A DNA stretch of 64,000 nt from an uncultured Bacilli bacterium (GCA_934096235.1 CAKOLO010000003.1:62001-126000); one strand, 5' to 3'; positions 42,735 through 52,330 are shown, counted from the stretch's first letter. Made by a program: numbers and translations. Notes: generated by a model not told the origin, from the sequence alone.

Positions 42735-43448
42735 ATGATTTACGGTGAAATATTAGCCGGTGGTTCCGGTACAAGAATGGGCAATACTGAAATGCCTAAA
42801 CAATTTTTAATGTTAGGAGATAGACCAATTATTATTCATACTATTGAGCAATTTTTGATTAATCAATCATTCTCAAAGATAGTTGTTTGTTGTCCTAAAG
42901 AATGGGTAAGTTATGCTGAAGACTTACTAGAAAAATACAACATTGATACTGATAGAGTAGAAGTAACAGCAGGTGGTAGTACTAGAAATGAAACTATTAT
43001 GAATGGTTGTAAATTAATAGAAGAAAAATATGGATTAACTGATAAGGATATAGTAGTTACTCATGATGCGGTTAGACCATTTGTTAATCAAAGAATACTT
43101 GATGATAATATTAAACTTGCTAAAAAGTTTGATGCTGTTGATACAGTTATTCCAGCTACAGATACAATTGTATATTCTAAGGATGGAAAAGTTATAACTG
43201 AAATACCTGATAGAAAAGAATGTTATCAAGGACAAACTCCTCAAACATTTAATATTAAAAAATTAATGGAATTATTTGAATCATTAAATAAGAAAGAAAA
43301 AGAAATATTAACTGATGGATGTAAGATTTTCTCATTAAAGGGTGAAAATGTTGGATTAGTTGATGGTGAAGTATACAATATTAAATTAACAACATTATAT
43401 GATCTTAAGATAGCTCGTGCTATTTTAATGGGAAAGGATGAAAAATGA
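42735..43448 (+). CDS. tarI: Ribitol-5-phosphate cytidylyltransferase TarI
   Basis: A nucleotidyltransferase of the IspD/TarI family: LAGGSGTRMG (residues 7-16) and PKQFLML bind CTP, with VTHDAVRPFV and DRKECYQGQTPQTF later. IspD has the same motifs, but the gene overlaps tarJ by four bases and lies in a teichoic acid cluster, which favours TarI. The product makes CDP-ribitol from ribitol-5-phosphate. ATG 42735 is used because the upstream in-frame ATG (42723) overlaps the GGAGGT ribosome site. Polymer type could still be mixed glycerol/ribitol. Confidence 0.92.
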   Translation: MIYGEILAGGSGTRMGNTEMPKQFLMLGDRPIIIHTIEQFLINQSFSKIVVCCPKEWVSYAEDLLEKYNIDTDRVEVTAGGSTRNETIMNGCKLIEEKYGLTDKDIVVTHDAVRPFVNQRILDDNIKLAKKFDAVDTVIPATDTIVYSKDGKVITEIPDRKECYQGQTPQTFNIKKLMELFESLNKKEKEILTDGCKIFSLKGENVGLVDGEVYNIKLTTLYDLKIARAILMGKDEK

Positions 43449-44464
43449 TAGCACAATCTTATAGACTTTGTTCTCCTAAACAAATTAGAACTGATTTTAT
43501 AGATTTACCACTTCCAAGTGATGACATACTTGTAAGACCATCATATCTTTCTATTTGTGCAGCTGATCAAAGATATTATCAAGGAAAGAGAGCTCCTGAA
43601 GTTCTTGCTAAGAAGCTTCCAATGGCTCTTATACATGAATGTGTAGGTAAGGTAGTATTTGACCCTAAGGGTGAATTTAAGCCTGGAGATAGTGTTGTTA
43701 TGATACCAAATACTCCTAGAGAAACGGATTCAATTATTAAAGAAAATTATTTAAGAAGTAGTTTATTTAAATCTAGTGGTTATGATGGATTTATGCAAAG
43801 TGTTGTAGATATCGAAAGAACTAGAATTATTAAATATACTAAGATTGAGGATAGAATTGCTGTTCTTTTAGAATTATTAAGCGTTGCTATGAATGCACTT
43901 GAGCATTTTGAAGGATATAGTCATATGAAAAGACAAACTATAGGTGTATGGGGAGATGGAAGTGTTGGATTTGTTACTGCACTTGTTCTTAAGAAGACAT
44001 TCCCTAATGCTAAACTTATAGTATTTGGTAATAGATATGAAAAACTACATTATTTCCAATTTGCTGATGAAATATATCAAGTTGCTGAGATACCTGAAGG
44101 TGTAACAGTAGACCATGCATTTGAATGTGTAGGTGGAACTAAAGCAGAAACTGCTATAAATCAAATAATAGATTTGATTAATCCTCAAGGAAGTATTGCA
44201 TTAATGGGTGTTAGTGAAAATAATGTTCCATTAAATACAAGAATGATTCTTGAAAAAGGGCTTTCATTACTAGGCAATAGTAGAAGTGGTTATGAAGACT
44301 TTGATGCATCAATTAAATTTATTGAAGAAAATGATGATGTAGCTGATTACTTAAGTACTATAATTTCTAGTGAAGTAGAAGTGCATAGTGTTAATGATAT
44401 ACATACTGCATTCCAAAATGATTTAAATAATGATTTTAAAACAATAATGAAATGGGAGATTTAA
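43445..44464 (+). CDS. tarJ: Ribulose-5-phosphate reductase TarJ
   Basis: A zinc-dependent medium-chain alcohol dehydrogenase-like protein (339 residues). YLSICAADQRYYQGKR holds the first metal cysteine; LIHECVGKVV holds the His-Glu pair; GVWGDGSVGFVTALVLKK is the nucleotide-binding turn. This sequence pattern is specific for TarJ, which reduces ribulose-5-phosphate to ribitol-5-phosphate with NADPH. It overlaps tarI (ATGA), as in Streptococcus and Staphylococcus tarIJ pairs, so CDP-ribitol is made by a coupled unit. Confidence 0.95.
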   Translation: MIAQSYRLCSPKQIRTDFIDLPLPSDDILVRPSYLSICAADQRYYQGKRAPEVLAKKLPMALIHECVGKVVFDPKGEFKPGDSVVMIPNTPRETDSIIKENYLRSSLFKSSGYDGFMQSVVDIERTRIIKYTKIEDRIAVLLELLSVAMNALEHFEGYSHMKRQTIGVWGDGSVGFVTALVLKKTFPNAKLIVFGNRYEKLHYFQFADEIYQVAEIPEGVTVDHAFECVGGTKAETAINQIIDLINPQGSIALMGVSENNVPLNTRMILEKGLSLLGNSRSGYEDFDASIKFIEENDDVADYLSTIISSEVEVHSVNDIHTAFQNDLNNDFKTIMKWEI

Positions 44465-44465
44465 T

Positions 44466-45629
44466 ATGAAATATATAAAGGGTTTTTTACAAAAAGTTAA
44501 GAGACTATTTTGTATAATCATTTATAATTATTATGTTAAAAAATATAAGTTAGATGATAAACTTGTATTATTTCTATCAGATTCCAGAGACCATATCTCT
44601 GGAAATTTTGAGTTTATTTATAACTATTTAAAAGAGAATAATCCTGAGTATAAACTTAAAACACATTTGAAAAAATCTTTAAAAACTAGAAGAGGTTTTA
44701 AAGAAAAAATACGTTTAGTTAAGGACATAGCTAAGGCTAAATATATACTTGTAGATGATTTTTATCCATTAATATATCCATTAAAGATAAGAAAAGATGC
44801 TAAATTAATACAAGTATGGCATGCAATGGGTGCTTTTAAGACAGTAGGTTATAGTAGAAATAAAAGTAAAAATGGATATAATAGTACAAGTTTAACACAT
44901 AAAAATTATACTGATACAATAGTTAGCTCTGAAAATATAAGAGGAAATTATGCTGAAGCATTTGGTATAGATATAGAAAAAGTACATCCTTATGGTGTTC
45001 CTAGAACAGATATATTCTTTAGTGAAGAATATAAAAAGAATATAAGAAGCACTCTATATAAAAAATATCCTCAGTTTAAAAATAAAAAAGTTATATTATT
45101 TGCACCTACATTTAGAGGTCAAGGGCAAAAAAGTGCATATTACGATTATAGTCTTATAGACTTTGACTTAATAAAAAAGAATTTTTCTAAAGATTATGTA
45201 TTTCTAGTAAAAATGCATCCATTTATTAAAGAAATGCCTGATATAGATTTTGAAAATGATGACTTTTATTTTGATTTAAGTAGTGAAAGAGAAATAAATG
45301 ATCTATTATTTATAACAGATATATTAATTACTGATTATAGTTCTGTTATATTTGAGTATTCATTCTTTAATAAACCAGTTATATTTTATACACCTGATTA
45401 TAAAGATTATGATGGTAGTAGAGGATTTTATTATCCATTTTCTAAATATACTTATGGAGATGTAGCTAAAAATAATAAAGAGTTAATAAATTCAATTAAA
45501 AAGGGTAAAGTAGATAAAAAGAAATTAAAAGAATTCTTTGATTACTTTTGTGGTGCTTGTGATGGTAAGAGTACTGAAAGAGTAGTTAAGAAATTAATAA
45601 CAGGGGAAAAAGATGATAGTATTAATTAA
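44466..45629 (+). CDS. CDP-glycerol/CDP-ribitol phosphotransferase, TagF/TarL-like 1
   Basis: A TagF-family teichoic acid polymerase or primase of 387 residues. Family motifs: IQVWHAMGAFKTVGYSR (catalytic histidine), GVPRTDIFF, ILFAPTFRGQG, LVKMHPF (second histidine) and ITDYSSVIFEYSFF. The N-terminus has an amphipathic basic helix (KYIKGFLQKVKRLF), suited to peripheral membrane binding. It starts one base after tarJ. It moves polyol phosphate from the CDP precursor to a lipid-linked acceptor. Whether it is a primase or polymerase, and for glycerol or ribitol, cannot be told by sequence alone. The next gene is a diverged paralogue that overlaps it. Confidence 0.9.
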   Translation: MKYIKGFLQKVKRLFCIIIYNYYVKKYKLDDKLVLFLSDSRDHISGNFEFIYNYLKENNPEYKLKTHLKKSLKTRRGFKEKIRLVKDIAKAKYILVDDFYPLIYPLKIRKDAKLIQVWHAMGAFKTVGYSRNKSKNGYNSTSLTHKNYTDTIVSSENIRGNYAEAFGIDIEKVHPYGVPRTDIFFSEEYKKNIRSTLYKKYPQFKNKKVILFAPTFRGQGQKSAYYDYSLIDFDLIKKNFSKDYVFLVKMHPFIKEMPDIDFENDDFYFDLSSEREINDLLFITDILITDYSSVIFEYSFFNKPVIFYTPDYKDYDGSRGFYYPFSKYTYGDVAKNNKELINSIKKGKVDKKKLKEFFDYFCGACDGKSTERVVKKLITGEKDDSIN

Positions 45630-46779
45630 GATATTTAAATTTATTCTTAATATTATATATTCAATATTTAAATTGTTTAAAACTAGAAATAGAATTACTT
45701 TTATAAGTAGACAATCAAATAATATTAATATTGATTTTGTTTTGCTTGGAAAAGAAATTAATAAAGAAATGCCAGAGTATGATGTAGTATATTTATGTAA
45801 GACATTAGATTCTGGCCTTCTTAATAAGATAAAGTATGTATTTCATATGTTTAAACAAATGTACTTTATAGCTACTAGTAAAGTAGTAATACTTGATTCA
45901 TATTGTATTGTTATAAGTAATTGTAAACATAAGAATAGTTTAACTGTTATACAAATGTGGCATGCAATGGGTGCATTTAAGAAATTTGGCCTTAGTGTAA
46001 TAAATAATGGTAATGAAAGAGTAAAACATGTTGATAATAAGAAATTAGCTAGTGTTATGAATATGCATAATAATTATGACTATATATTTGCTAGTAGTGA
46101 ATACTGTATAAAATTCTTTAGTGAAGCATTTGGTCAAGATAAAAGTAAATTTAGAGTATATCCGCTTCCAAGACTTGATTTAATGGTAAATAAAGAAAAT
46201 ATAGAAAAAGTAACTAATAATATATATACTAAGTATCCAAAACTTAAAAATAAAAAGAAAAATATATTATATTGTCCAACATTTAGAGATGGAAATACTG
46301 ATTATGAATATATAAAAGAATTTATAAATAACTTTAATTATAAGAAATATAACTTAATAGTTAAGTTACATCCGCTTACTAAGTATACTTTTGATAATAA
46401 AGAAGCTATATTTGATAAAAGTTTTAATACTTATGAAATGGTATTTGTGTCTGATAAAGTTATAAGTGATTATTCAGCAGTTATATATGAAGTGGCTGTT
46501 ATAGGTAAACCTATGATATTTTATGCTTATGATAAAAAAGATTATGTTAATGATAGGGATTTCTACTTAAAATATGATATAGATATGCCTGGTAAGATAT
46601 GTTTGACTTTAGATGAGTTATATAAAGAAATTGATAATAATAATTATGATATGAATAAATTATATAATTTTAGAAAAAAATATATAAAAGAATTTAAAAA
46701 TAGTTATACAAGTGATATAATAGATTTCGTAAAATTATGTGTGAGGGGCAAAAATGAAAAAAATAAAACAAAATATTAA
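45613..46779 (+). CDS. CDP-glycerol/CDP-ribitol phosphotransferase, TagF/TarL-like 2
   Basis: The second TagF-type enzyme (388 residues) starts 17 bases inside the preceding gene. It has MWHAMGAFKKFGLS, the FASSEYCIKFFSEAFGQ helix, LYCPTFRDGNTD, LIVKLHPL and ISDYSAVIYEVAV. The motifs equal those of its neighbour while the rest differs clearly, so the two probably do successive steps, such as priming and polymerisation of teichoic acid. The N-terminus is hydrophobic/basic (IFKFILNIIYSIFKLFK), fit for membrane association. It is followed by an overlapping polytopic membrane protein gene. Confidence 0.9.
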   Translation: MIVLIKIFKFILNIIYSIFKLFKTRNRITFISRQSNNINIDFVLLGKEINKEMPEYDVVYLCKTLDSGLLNKIKYVFHMFKQMYFIATSKVVILDSYCIVISNCKHKNSLTVIQMWHAMGAFKKFGLSVINNGNERVKHVDNKKLASVMNMHNNYDYIFASSEYCIKFFSEAFGQDKSKFRVYPLPRLDLMVNKENIEKVTNNIYTKYPKLKNKKKNILYCPTFRDGNTDYEYIKEFINNFNYKKYNLIVKLHPLTKYTFDNKEAIFDKSFNTYEMVFVSDKVISDYSAVIYEVAVIGKPMIFYAYDKKDYVNDRDFYLKYDIDMPGKICLTLDELYKEIDNNNYDMNKLYNFRKKYIKEFKNSYTSDIIDFVKLCVRGKNEKNKTKY

Positions 46780-48868
46780 AAAAAATTGGAAAACTTATTT
46801 ACTATATATATTCTTATTTGCATTTTTATTTTTATTAACTTATTATTTTCCTTATTCTAATGATGATTGGGCTTGGGGAAGTAAAACTGGTTTAGAAAGA
46901 TTACAAAATGGATTTAAAGATTATAATGGTAGATATTTAGGAAATTTGCTTGTTATATTATTAACAAGAAGTAATATTTTTAAAGCATTATTAATGACTA
47001 TTACGTATTTTGGTATAGGCTATTTTATTAAGAAAATAGTTAATAAAAATAGTAATGGTGTTATGATATTTTCAATACTTATGTTATTCTTGGTGAATAG
47101 GTTTGTATTTAGAGAAACAATTGTTAATACTAGTGGATTTATTAATTATTCATTTAATATGTTATTAGTTTTAATATTTATTGCATATATAAAAGATGTC
47201 TTTAAAAAAGTTGATTTTAAAGAAAAATGGTATAACTTGGTATTATTATTTATACTTGGTGTATGTAGTACATTATTTATGGAACATATTACTACTTATT
47301 TATTAGCTTTATGTTTAGTTTTATGTATTTATTCATATATTAAGTATAAGAAGATACCTAAGAGTTATTTAATATATTTTGCTGGTGTCATAGTTGGTTC
47401 AATAATTATGTTTACTAATGGAGCTTATTTACATGTAGTAAAGGGGGATGACTTTTATAGAACTGTAACTACTAAACAATCTTTAATAGTTACTATGGCT
47501 AGAAATTACTTTAATAAAATACAAACTAATGCATTTTCTCGTAACTTAGTTATTAATCTTGTAGTTAGTGCTTTAATGTTAGTATTAAGTTATAAATTCT
47601 TAGTAAATAATAAGGTTGTTAAATGGAAGAAAGTATGTCTTCAATTATTAAATTTATATAGTGTATTTTATAGTGTATTTTTAATACTTGGAACTAACTT
47701 TGATTTTGATATAGTTACTGGTAGTAGTCATTATATTACTGGATTTATGACTGCATTATATTGTGTATCATTGTTATTAATAGTGTTATTAGTATTTATA
47801 GATAAAAATAAATATTATGATAGGGTTATTGGATATAGATTAGTATTTTATATGGTAAGTATAGTGATAATACTTGGACCATTATTAGTTCTTACTCCAG
47901 TAGGTCCAAGATGTAGTTTACCTGCTTTAGTTGTGTATATATTGATGGCTAGTGAACTTTATAATTTATTAATAGAAGATAAAAATGGATATATAGCAAA
48001 GAGTTTACTTGCAGTACTTATAGTTGTTTTATCTTCATATTTGTATATTTATCATAATGTATATGTTAGTAATAAAGAAAGATATGAAGTTGTTAAGATG
48101 CAATTAGATGCTAAAATGGATCCTATATATATTAAGAAAAACAAATATGAAAAATATATATGGAAAAATAATCCTGTAAGTAAAACATGGGATAATAGAT
48201 TCTTAGATTTCTATAGTTTTGATTCTCAAGTAGATATTAAAGTTTTAGAACCTAATGATATAAAATACAAATTATTATTTAAAGATGATTATGCTTATAA
48301 AAATCTTATGGTAGTTGCACATCCAGATGATGATTTATTATTTGGTGGTACTGAACTTATGAAAGATGATTATGTAGTTGTATGTGTAACTTGTGGAACT
48401 AGTGAAACAAGATTAAGAGAATTTAAACATATGATGAAATATTTTAATGATGAATATATAACTCTTGGATATCCTGATTTAGTAGATGGTAAAAAGTCTG
48501 ATTGGGAAAATGATTATAATTCAATTAAGAGAGATATAGATAATATCATTAAATTTAAGAAATGGAATAAGATAGTTACTCATAATCCTGAGGGAGAGTA
48601 TGGTCATATACATCATAAAATGACAAGTAAGATAGTAACAGGATTAGTAAATGATAAGTCTAACTTCTATTATTTTAATAAAACTTATAGTAAAAAATAT
48701 TATAAAGAAAATAATGTACCTAAAACATTAGATGAAGAAATGTGTAAAAAGAAGAAAGAATTATTTGATAAATATTATAAATCTCAAGTTACTTTAAAAG
48801 TTAGACATTTAAGTGATTATGAAAAAGTAACATCTTATAGTGAATGGATGGAGAACTTCTCTAAGTAG
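46754..48868 (+). CDS. Polytopic membrane protein fused to a PIG-L/LmbE deacetylase domain (704 aa)
   Basis: About ten to twelve membrane helices (residues 15-450) carry YFPYSNDDWAWGSKTGLERL and FKDYNGRYLGN near the N-terminus, as in DUF6056/GtrC-like membrane proteins that add sugars from lipid carriers. A soluble domain from about 515 on is a PIG-L/LmbE zinc deacetylase: MVVAHPDDDLLFGG holds the His-Asp-Asp ligands, and THNPEGEYGHIHHKM the later histidine and catalytic region. PIG-L proteins remove acetyl from N-acetylglucosaminyl groups. Topology places the domain, by the helix count, probably outside the cell, but this is uncertain. It overlaps the second TagF-like gene by 26 bases and lies before the exporter, so it likely decorates and deacetylates the teichoic acid. 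The fusion is uncommon. Confidence 0.85.
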   Translation: MKKIKQNIKKNWKTYLLYIFLFAFLFLLTYYFPYSNDDWAWGSKTGLERLQNGFKDYNGRYLGNLLVILLTRSNIFKALLMTITYFGIGYFIKKIVNKNSNGVMIFSILMLFLVNRFVFRETIVNTSGFINYSFNMLLVLIFIAYIKDVFKKVDFKEKWYNLVLLFILGVCSTLFMEHITTYLLALCLVLCIYSYIKYKKIPKSYLIYFAGVIVGSIIMFTNGAYLHVVKGDDFYRTVTTKQSLIVTMARNYFNKIQTNAFSRNLVINLVVSALMLVLSYKFLVNNKVVKWKKVCLQLLNLYSVFYSVFLILGTNFDFDIVTGSSHYITGFMTALYCVSLLLIVLLVFIDKNKYYDRVIGYRLVFYMVSIVIILGPLLVLTPVGPRCSLPALVVYILMASELYNLLIEDKNGYIAKSLLAVLIVVLSSYLYIYHNVYVSNKERYEVVKMQLDAKMDPIYIKKNKYEKYIWKNNPVSKTWDNRFLDFYSFDSQVDIKVLEPNDIKYKLLFKDDYAYKNLMVVAHPDDDLLFGGTELMKDDYVVVCVTCGTSETRLREFKHMMKYFNDEYITLGYPDLVDGKKSDWENDYNSIKRDIDNIIKFKKWNKIVTHNPEGEYGHIHHKMTSKIVTGLVNDKSNFYYFNKTYSKKYYKENNVPKTLDEEMCKKKKELFDKYYKSQVTLKVRHLSDYEKVTSYSEWMENFSK

Positions 48869-48874
48869 AATATA

Positions 48875-48907
48875 AATGATTGTTAGTACTACTAATAATC
48901 ATTTTTT
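48875..48907 (+). terminator. Terminator after the PIG-L fusion gene
   Basis: AATGATTGTTAG (48875-48886) pairs with 48892-48903 (one G-T pair) around TACTA, followed by T. TGGTAAAAT (48929-48937) is an extended -10-like element for tagG just beyond. Confidence 0.85.
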
Positions 48908-48955
48908 GTGGCTTTTAATATATAAATATGGTAAAATTGATATGCGAGGAGTTAT

Positions 48956-49744
48956 ATGAAAAGATTTGTAAATGATTTAAAGAAGTATAAAAATTATATA
49001 ATGTATGCCACTTGGGCAGAGTTAAAAACAGAAGTAATTAATTCATATTTAGGATTCTTATGGATGATCTTAGAACCGCTTGCATTTATGCTTATATATA
49101 CATTTATAGCTAATGTAGTGTTTAGATCTCATGTACAATACTTTCCAGTATTTGTATTTATTGGTTTATCTATATGGAATTTCTTTAATAAGATGGTTAC
49201 GTGTAGCGTAAAACTAGTTTCTAGTAATAGAGATACTGTTACGAAAGTATATATACCTAAGTTTGTATTAATACTTATTAAGATGGGTGTTAATGCATTT
49301 AAGATGGCAGTTTCATTCTTATTAGTAGCAATATTTATGTGTATTTATAAAGTACCTATTACATGGAATGTATTATGGTTTATACCTATTATAATAACAG
49401 TTTTAGTATTTACTTTTGGAGTTTGTACTATTGTTATGCATTTAGGTGTATTTGCTGAAGATTTAACTAATTTAGTTAATATAGCACTTAGATTAATATT
49501 CTATATGACTGGTGTTTTCTATGATATAAGTACTAGAATACATAATGTTCTTTATAGAACTATATTATTAGATTTAAATCCTATAGCTAACTTTATTTAT
49601 AATATGAGAAATGTACTTATATATAAGAGTGCTCCAGTAGGTATGTGGACACTAGTATGGTTCTTAGTTGGCATATTAATATGCATGCTTGGAATTAAAA
49701 CAATTTATAAATATGAAAATACATATGTAAAGGTGATGAAATAA
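48956..49744 (+). CDS. tagG: Teichoic acid ABC exporter, permease TagG
   Basis: An ABC-2 type permease of 262 residues with six helices. LKTEVINSYLGFLWMILEPLAFMLIYTFIA, read as two parts, is the family signature of polysaccharide/teichoic acid exporters, and FWLNPLxxF-like DLNPIANFIYNMRNVLIY follows. It forms the channel for lipid-linked teichoic acid with TagH, whose gene it overlaps by one base (TAATG). AGGAG precedes the ATG. Position right after the TarIJ/TagF genes makes the substrate clear. Confidence 0.94.
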   Translation: MKRFVNDLKKYKNYIMYATWAELKTEVINSYLGFLWMILEPLAFMLIYTFIANVVFRSHVQYFPVFVFIGLSIWNFFNKMVTCSVKLVSSNRDTVTKVYIPKFVLILIKMGVNAFKMAVSFLLVAIFMCIYKVPITWNVLWFIPIIITVLVFTFGVCTIVMHLGVFAEDLTNLVNIALRLIFYMTGVFYDISTRIHNVLYRTILLDLNPIANFIYNMRNVLIYKSAPVGMWTLVWFLVGILICMLGIKTIYKYENTYVKVMK

Positions 49745-50484
49745 TGAATAAAGAAGAAATGGCTATAACTGTAAAAGATTTACACGTGTATTATAGAGAT
49801 ATGAATAGATTTTCTTTGAAAAAAGGAGGATTAAAAGCAAGAGGTAGTGGTAAAGTATTTAAGGCTGTAAAAGGTGTATCTTTTGAAGTACCAAAGGGAC
49901 AAATACTTGGTATCTGTGGTAAGAATGGTAGTGGTAAAAGTACTCTTTTAAGAGCAATTTCAGGTATATTTTCACCTGATTCAGGAAGTATTAATTTACA
50001 TGGTAATAGTATTTCGCTACTATCAATAGGAGTAGGATTTCAAAAACAATTAACTGGATATGAGAATATATTCTTATCAGGTATGTTACTTGGATATTCT
50101 AAAGAACAAATAGAAGAGAAAATAAATGATATTATAGAATTCTCAGAACTAGGAGATTTTATATATAGACCAGTTAGAAGTTATAGTTCAGGAATGCATT
50201 CTAAACTTGCATTTTCTATAACAGCTATACTTGAGACTGATATTATGCTTATTGATGAAGTTCTTAGTGTAGGAGATATACATTTTAAAGAGAAAAGCTA
50301 TAATAAAATGAAAGAACTTATAAGTAATGATGACAGAACAGTTGTTATAGTTTCACATAATAGTAATACTATTAAAGAACTATGTAATAAAGTAATATGG
50401 CTTCATGAAGGATTAATAAAAGATCAAGGTGATCCAAAAGTAATAATGGATAAGTATGAAGCATTTATGAGAAACGAAGGATAA
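49744..50484 (+). CDS. tagH: Teichoic acid ABC exporter, ATPase TagH
   Basis: An ABC ATPase of 246 residues: Walker A GKNGSGKST (about 61-69), LLSIGVGFQKQLTGYENIFL typical of O-antigen/teichoic exporters, signature YSSGMHSKLAFSI and Walker B IMLIDEVLSVGD. The N-terminus carries the VYYRDMNRFSLKKGGLKARG segment typical of TagH/RfbE. It lacks the long C-terminal domain found in Bacillus TagH, so it is a minimal form. A terminator with a GAAA tetraloop ends the operon. Confidence 0.94.
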   Translation: MNKEEMAITVKDLHVYYRDMNRFSLKKGGLKARGSGKVFKAVKGVSFEVPKGQILGICGKNGSGKSTLLRAISGIFSPDSGSINLHGNSISLLSIGVGFQKQLTGYENIFLSGMLLGYSKEQIEEKINDIIEFSELGDFIYRPVRSYSSGMHSKLAFSITAILETDIMLIDEVLSVGDIHFKEKSYNKMKELISNDDRTVVIVSHNSNTIKELCNKVIWLHEGLIKDQGDPKVIMDKYEAFMRNEG

Positions 50485-50502
50485 CGAAAGTTATCTTTTT
50501 TT
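50479..50502 (+). terminator. Terminator of the teichoic acid export operon
   Basis: GATAAC (50480-50485), GAAA, GTTATC (50490-50495), seven T. The stem starts inside the tagH end. Confidence 0.9.
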
Positions 50503-50522
50503 GTAAAGTGATGTAAAATCAA

Positions 50523-50551
50523 TTGTTAATAAATTGTTAATTTACTATAAT
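50523..50551 (+). promoter_or_regulatory. Promoter of the flavoprotein gene
   Basis: TTGTTA (50523-50528), 17-base spacer, TATAAT (50546-50551), with AAAGGAG ahead of the ATG at 50572. Confidence 0.8.
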
Positions 50552-50571
50552 ACTAAACAAAGGAGAAATAT

Positions 50572-51621
50572 ATGTACGATATAGTAATTATTGGCGCTGG
50601 GCCTGCTGGTAGTACACTTGCTAAATTAATATCTAAGACTAATAAGAAAATATTAATTATAGATGCTGAAAATGAGAAAAATAAAAAACCTTGTGGCGGT
50701 CTTTTAGCACCTGATGCACAAAAAGAACTTGCTCATTATGATTTAGTTATTCCCAAAGATATACTTGTTAGTCCACAAATATTTTCAGTTAAAACTATGG
50801 ATTTAGTAAGTAAGCAAATAAAATATTATCAAAGATATTATCTAAATATGGATAGATATAAGTTTGATAAGTATTTAGTATCATTAATACCTAAAAATGT
50901 TAAAAAAATAAATGGTAGAGTAGTAAGTATTAAAAAGCAAGATAATTATATTTTAGAAGTATTAGAAAAAAATAAAAAATCTATAATTAATTCTAAAATA
51001 ATAGTTGGTGCCGATGGATGCAATTCAATTGTTAGAAGAACATTCTATAAAAATAATATTATGAAATATATGGCTATACAAGAATGGTATAAATGTGTTG
51101 ATACAAGTAATTCGTTTTATTCTTGTATATTTGATAGAAAAACTAGTGATAGTTGTTCATGGCTAATACATAAAGATGAATATTTAATATATGGTGGTGC
51201 TTTTGATATAAAAGATTCTAAAGATAAATTCTTAATACAAAGAAATAGATTATCTAGGTTTCTTAAAATAGATTTTGATAATCCTGTTAAAAGAGAAGCA
51301 TGTTTAGTTTATAGACCTAAAAAATATAGTGACTTTATTACTGGTAAAGATGGAGCTTATTTAATAGGAGAAGCAGCTGGATTTATAAGTGCTAGTTCTT
51401 TTGAAGGAATAAGTAGTGCTATTAAAAGTGGTGAAATACTTGCAAATATAATAAATAACAATGATAAAATAAATAGAATAACTATGTTATACAGAATTAA
51501 AACTATAAAATTAAAAATTAAATTAACATTAAAAATAATAAAAAGATGGTTTATGTATACTAGTATAGTAAGAAATATAATAATGTTTTTAGGAATAGAT
51601 ACTATTAAAATAAATAAATAG
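50572..51621 (+). CDS. FAD-dependent oxidoreductase, geranylgeranyl reductase-like
   Basis: The N-terminus MYDIVIIGAGPAGSTLAKLI is an FAD Rossmann motif; GADGCNSIVRRTF and GAYLIGEAAGFIS are the second and third FAD motifs of the p-hydroxybenzoate hydroxylase/geranylgeranyl reductase superfamily. KPCGGLLAPDAQ is the substrate-site motif (CGGLL) shared with geranylgeranyl reductases and related electron-transfer enzymes. The final 60 residues are very basic and hydrophobic (LKIKLTLKIIKRWFMY), suggesting membrane contact. It has its own promoter; the HAD-phosphatase gene follows after 41 bases. The substrate, possibly a prenyl lipid, is not determinable here. Confidence 0.85.
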   Translation: MYDIVIIGAGPAGSTLAKLISKTNKKILIIDAENEKNKKPCGGLLAPDAQKELAHYDLVIPKDILVSPQIFSVKTMDLVSKQIKYYQRYYLNMDRYKFDKYLVSLIPKNVKKINGRVVSIKKQDNYILEVLEKNKKSIINSKIIVGADGCNSIVRRTFYKNNIMKYMAIQEWYKCVDTSNSFYSCIFDRKTSDSCSWLIHKDEYLIYGGAFDIKDSKDKFLIQRNRLSRFLKIDFDNPVKREACLVYRPKKYSDFITGKDGAYLIGEAAGFISASSFEGISSAIKSGEILANIINNNDKINRITMLYRIKTIKLKIKLTLKIIKRWFMYTSIVRNIIMFLGIDTIKINK

Positions 51622-51662
51622 ATTTTTTATATAAAATTTGTTAAAATAAATTAGGTGATAAT

Positions 51663-52247
51663 ATGAATATATATGATTTTGATAATACAATATATAATGG
51701 TGACACTAATAGAGATATATTACTTTATTCTTTTAAAAGACATCCTTTTAAAGTTATGAAAGCTTTAAAAAGAACTAAAAAGTTAGAAAAAGAATATAAA
51801 AGAGGTATGGTATCTTTTGAAAGAGTAAAAGAAGCTATGCTTTCATTCTTATTTCAAATAGATGATTTAGATAAATATATAGAAGGATTTGTTAATTCTC
51901 ATATGAAGAATATTAAGCCTTGGTATTTATCTAGAAAGAGTGATTATGATATAGTTATTAGTGCATCTTATGAGTTATGGATAGTACCTTTCTGTAGAAA
52001 ACTTGGTATTAAATATATAATTGCTACTAAGACTGATAAAGATGGTAATATAATAGGTAGAAACTGTAAGGGACAAGAGAAGTTGAAAAGACTTACTTTA
52101 ATTATACCTAATGCACAAATAGTTACTTCTTATAGTGATAGTGAGAGTGATTTACCAATATTAGAGGTTGCAAAGACTGCATATGTTGTTGAAGGTAATA
52201 AGTTAATACCTTATACTAGAGGTTATAAATTTAAGAATAAGAATTGA
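51663..52247 (+). CDS. HAD-superfamily phosphatase, SerB-like (194 aa)
   Basis: The first motif is YDFDNTIYNGDT (nucleophile D5, acid D7); ISASYELW gives the conserved serine of motif II; KGQEKLKRL gives the motif III lysine, and SYSDSESDLPIL the motif IV acids. This is the layout of subfamily IB HAD phosphatases (SerB, or those acting on lipid phosphates). An insertion of about 90 residues between motifs I and II is the helical cap. It has AGGTGA six bases before ATG. Substrate unknown; phosphatidylglycerophosphate or phosphoserine are possibilities from the subfamily. Confidence 0.88.
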   Translation: MNIYDFDNTIYNGDTNRDILLYSFKRHPFKVMKALKRTKKLEKEYKRGMVSFERVKEAMLSFLFQIDDLDKYIEGFVNSHMKNIKPWYLSRKSDYDIVISASYELWIVPFCRKLGIKYIIATKTDKDGNIIGRNCKGQEKLKRLTLIIPNAQIVTSYSDSESDLPILEVAKTAYVVEGNKLIPYTRGYKFKNKN

Positions 52248-52269
52248 TACTAGAAATAGTATCTTTTTT
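52246..52269 (+). terminator. Terminator of the ACTAGAAATAGT family
   Basis: GATACTA (52246-52252), GAAA, TAGTATC (52257-52263), T run; the stem overlaps the HAD gene stop. Confidence 0.92.
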
Positions 52270-52330
52270 AATTTTTATAAATTATTTACAATATATATTA
52301 AAATTTAATTTAAAGTAAATATAAAAAAAT

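Noticed and set aside
42735..43448. IspD (isoprenoid pathway) identity for the cytidylyltransferase
   Set aside because: Motifs allow it, but the overlap with tarJ and the teichoic acid setting favour TarI.
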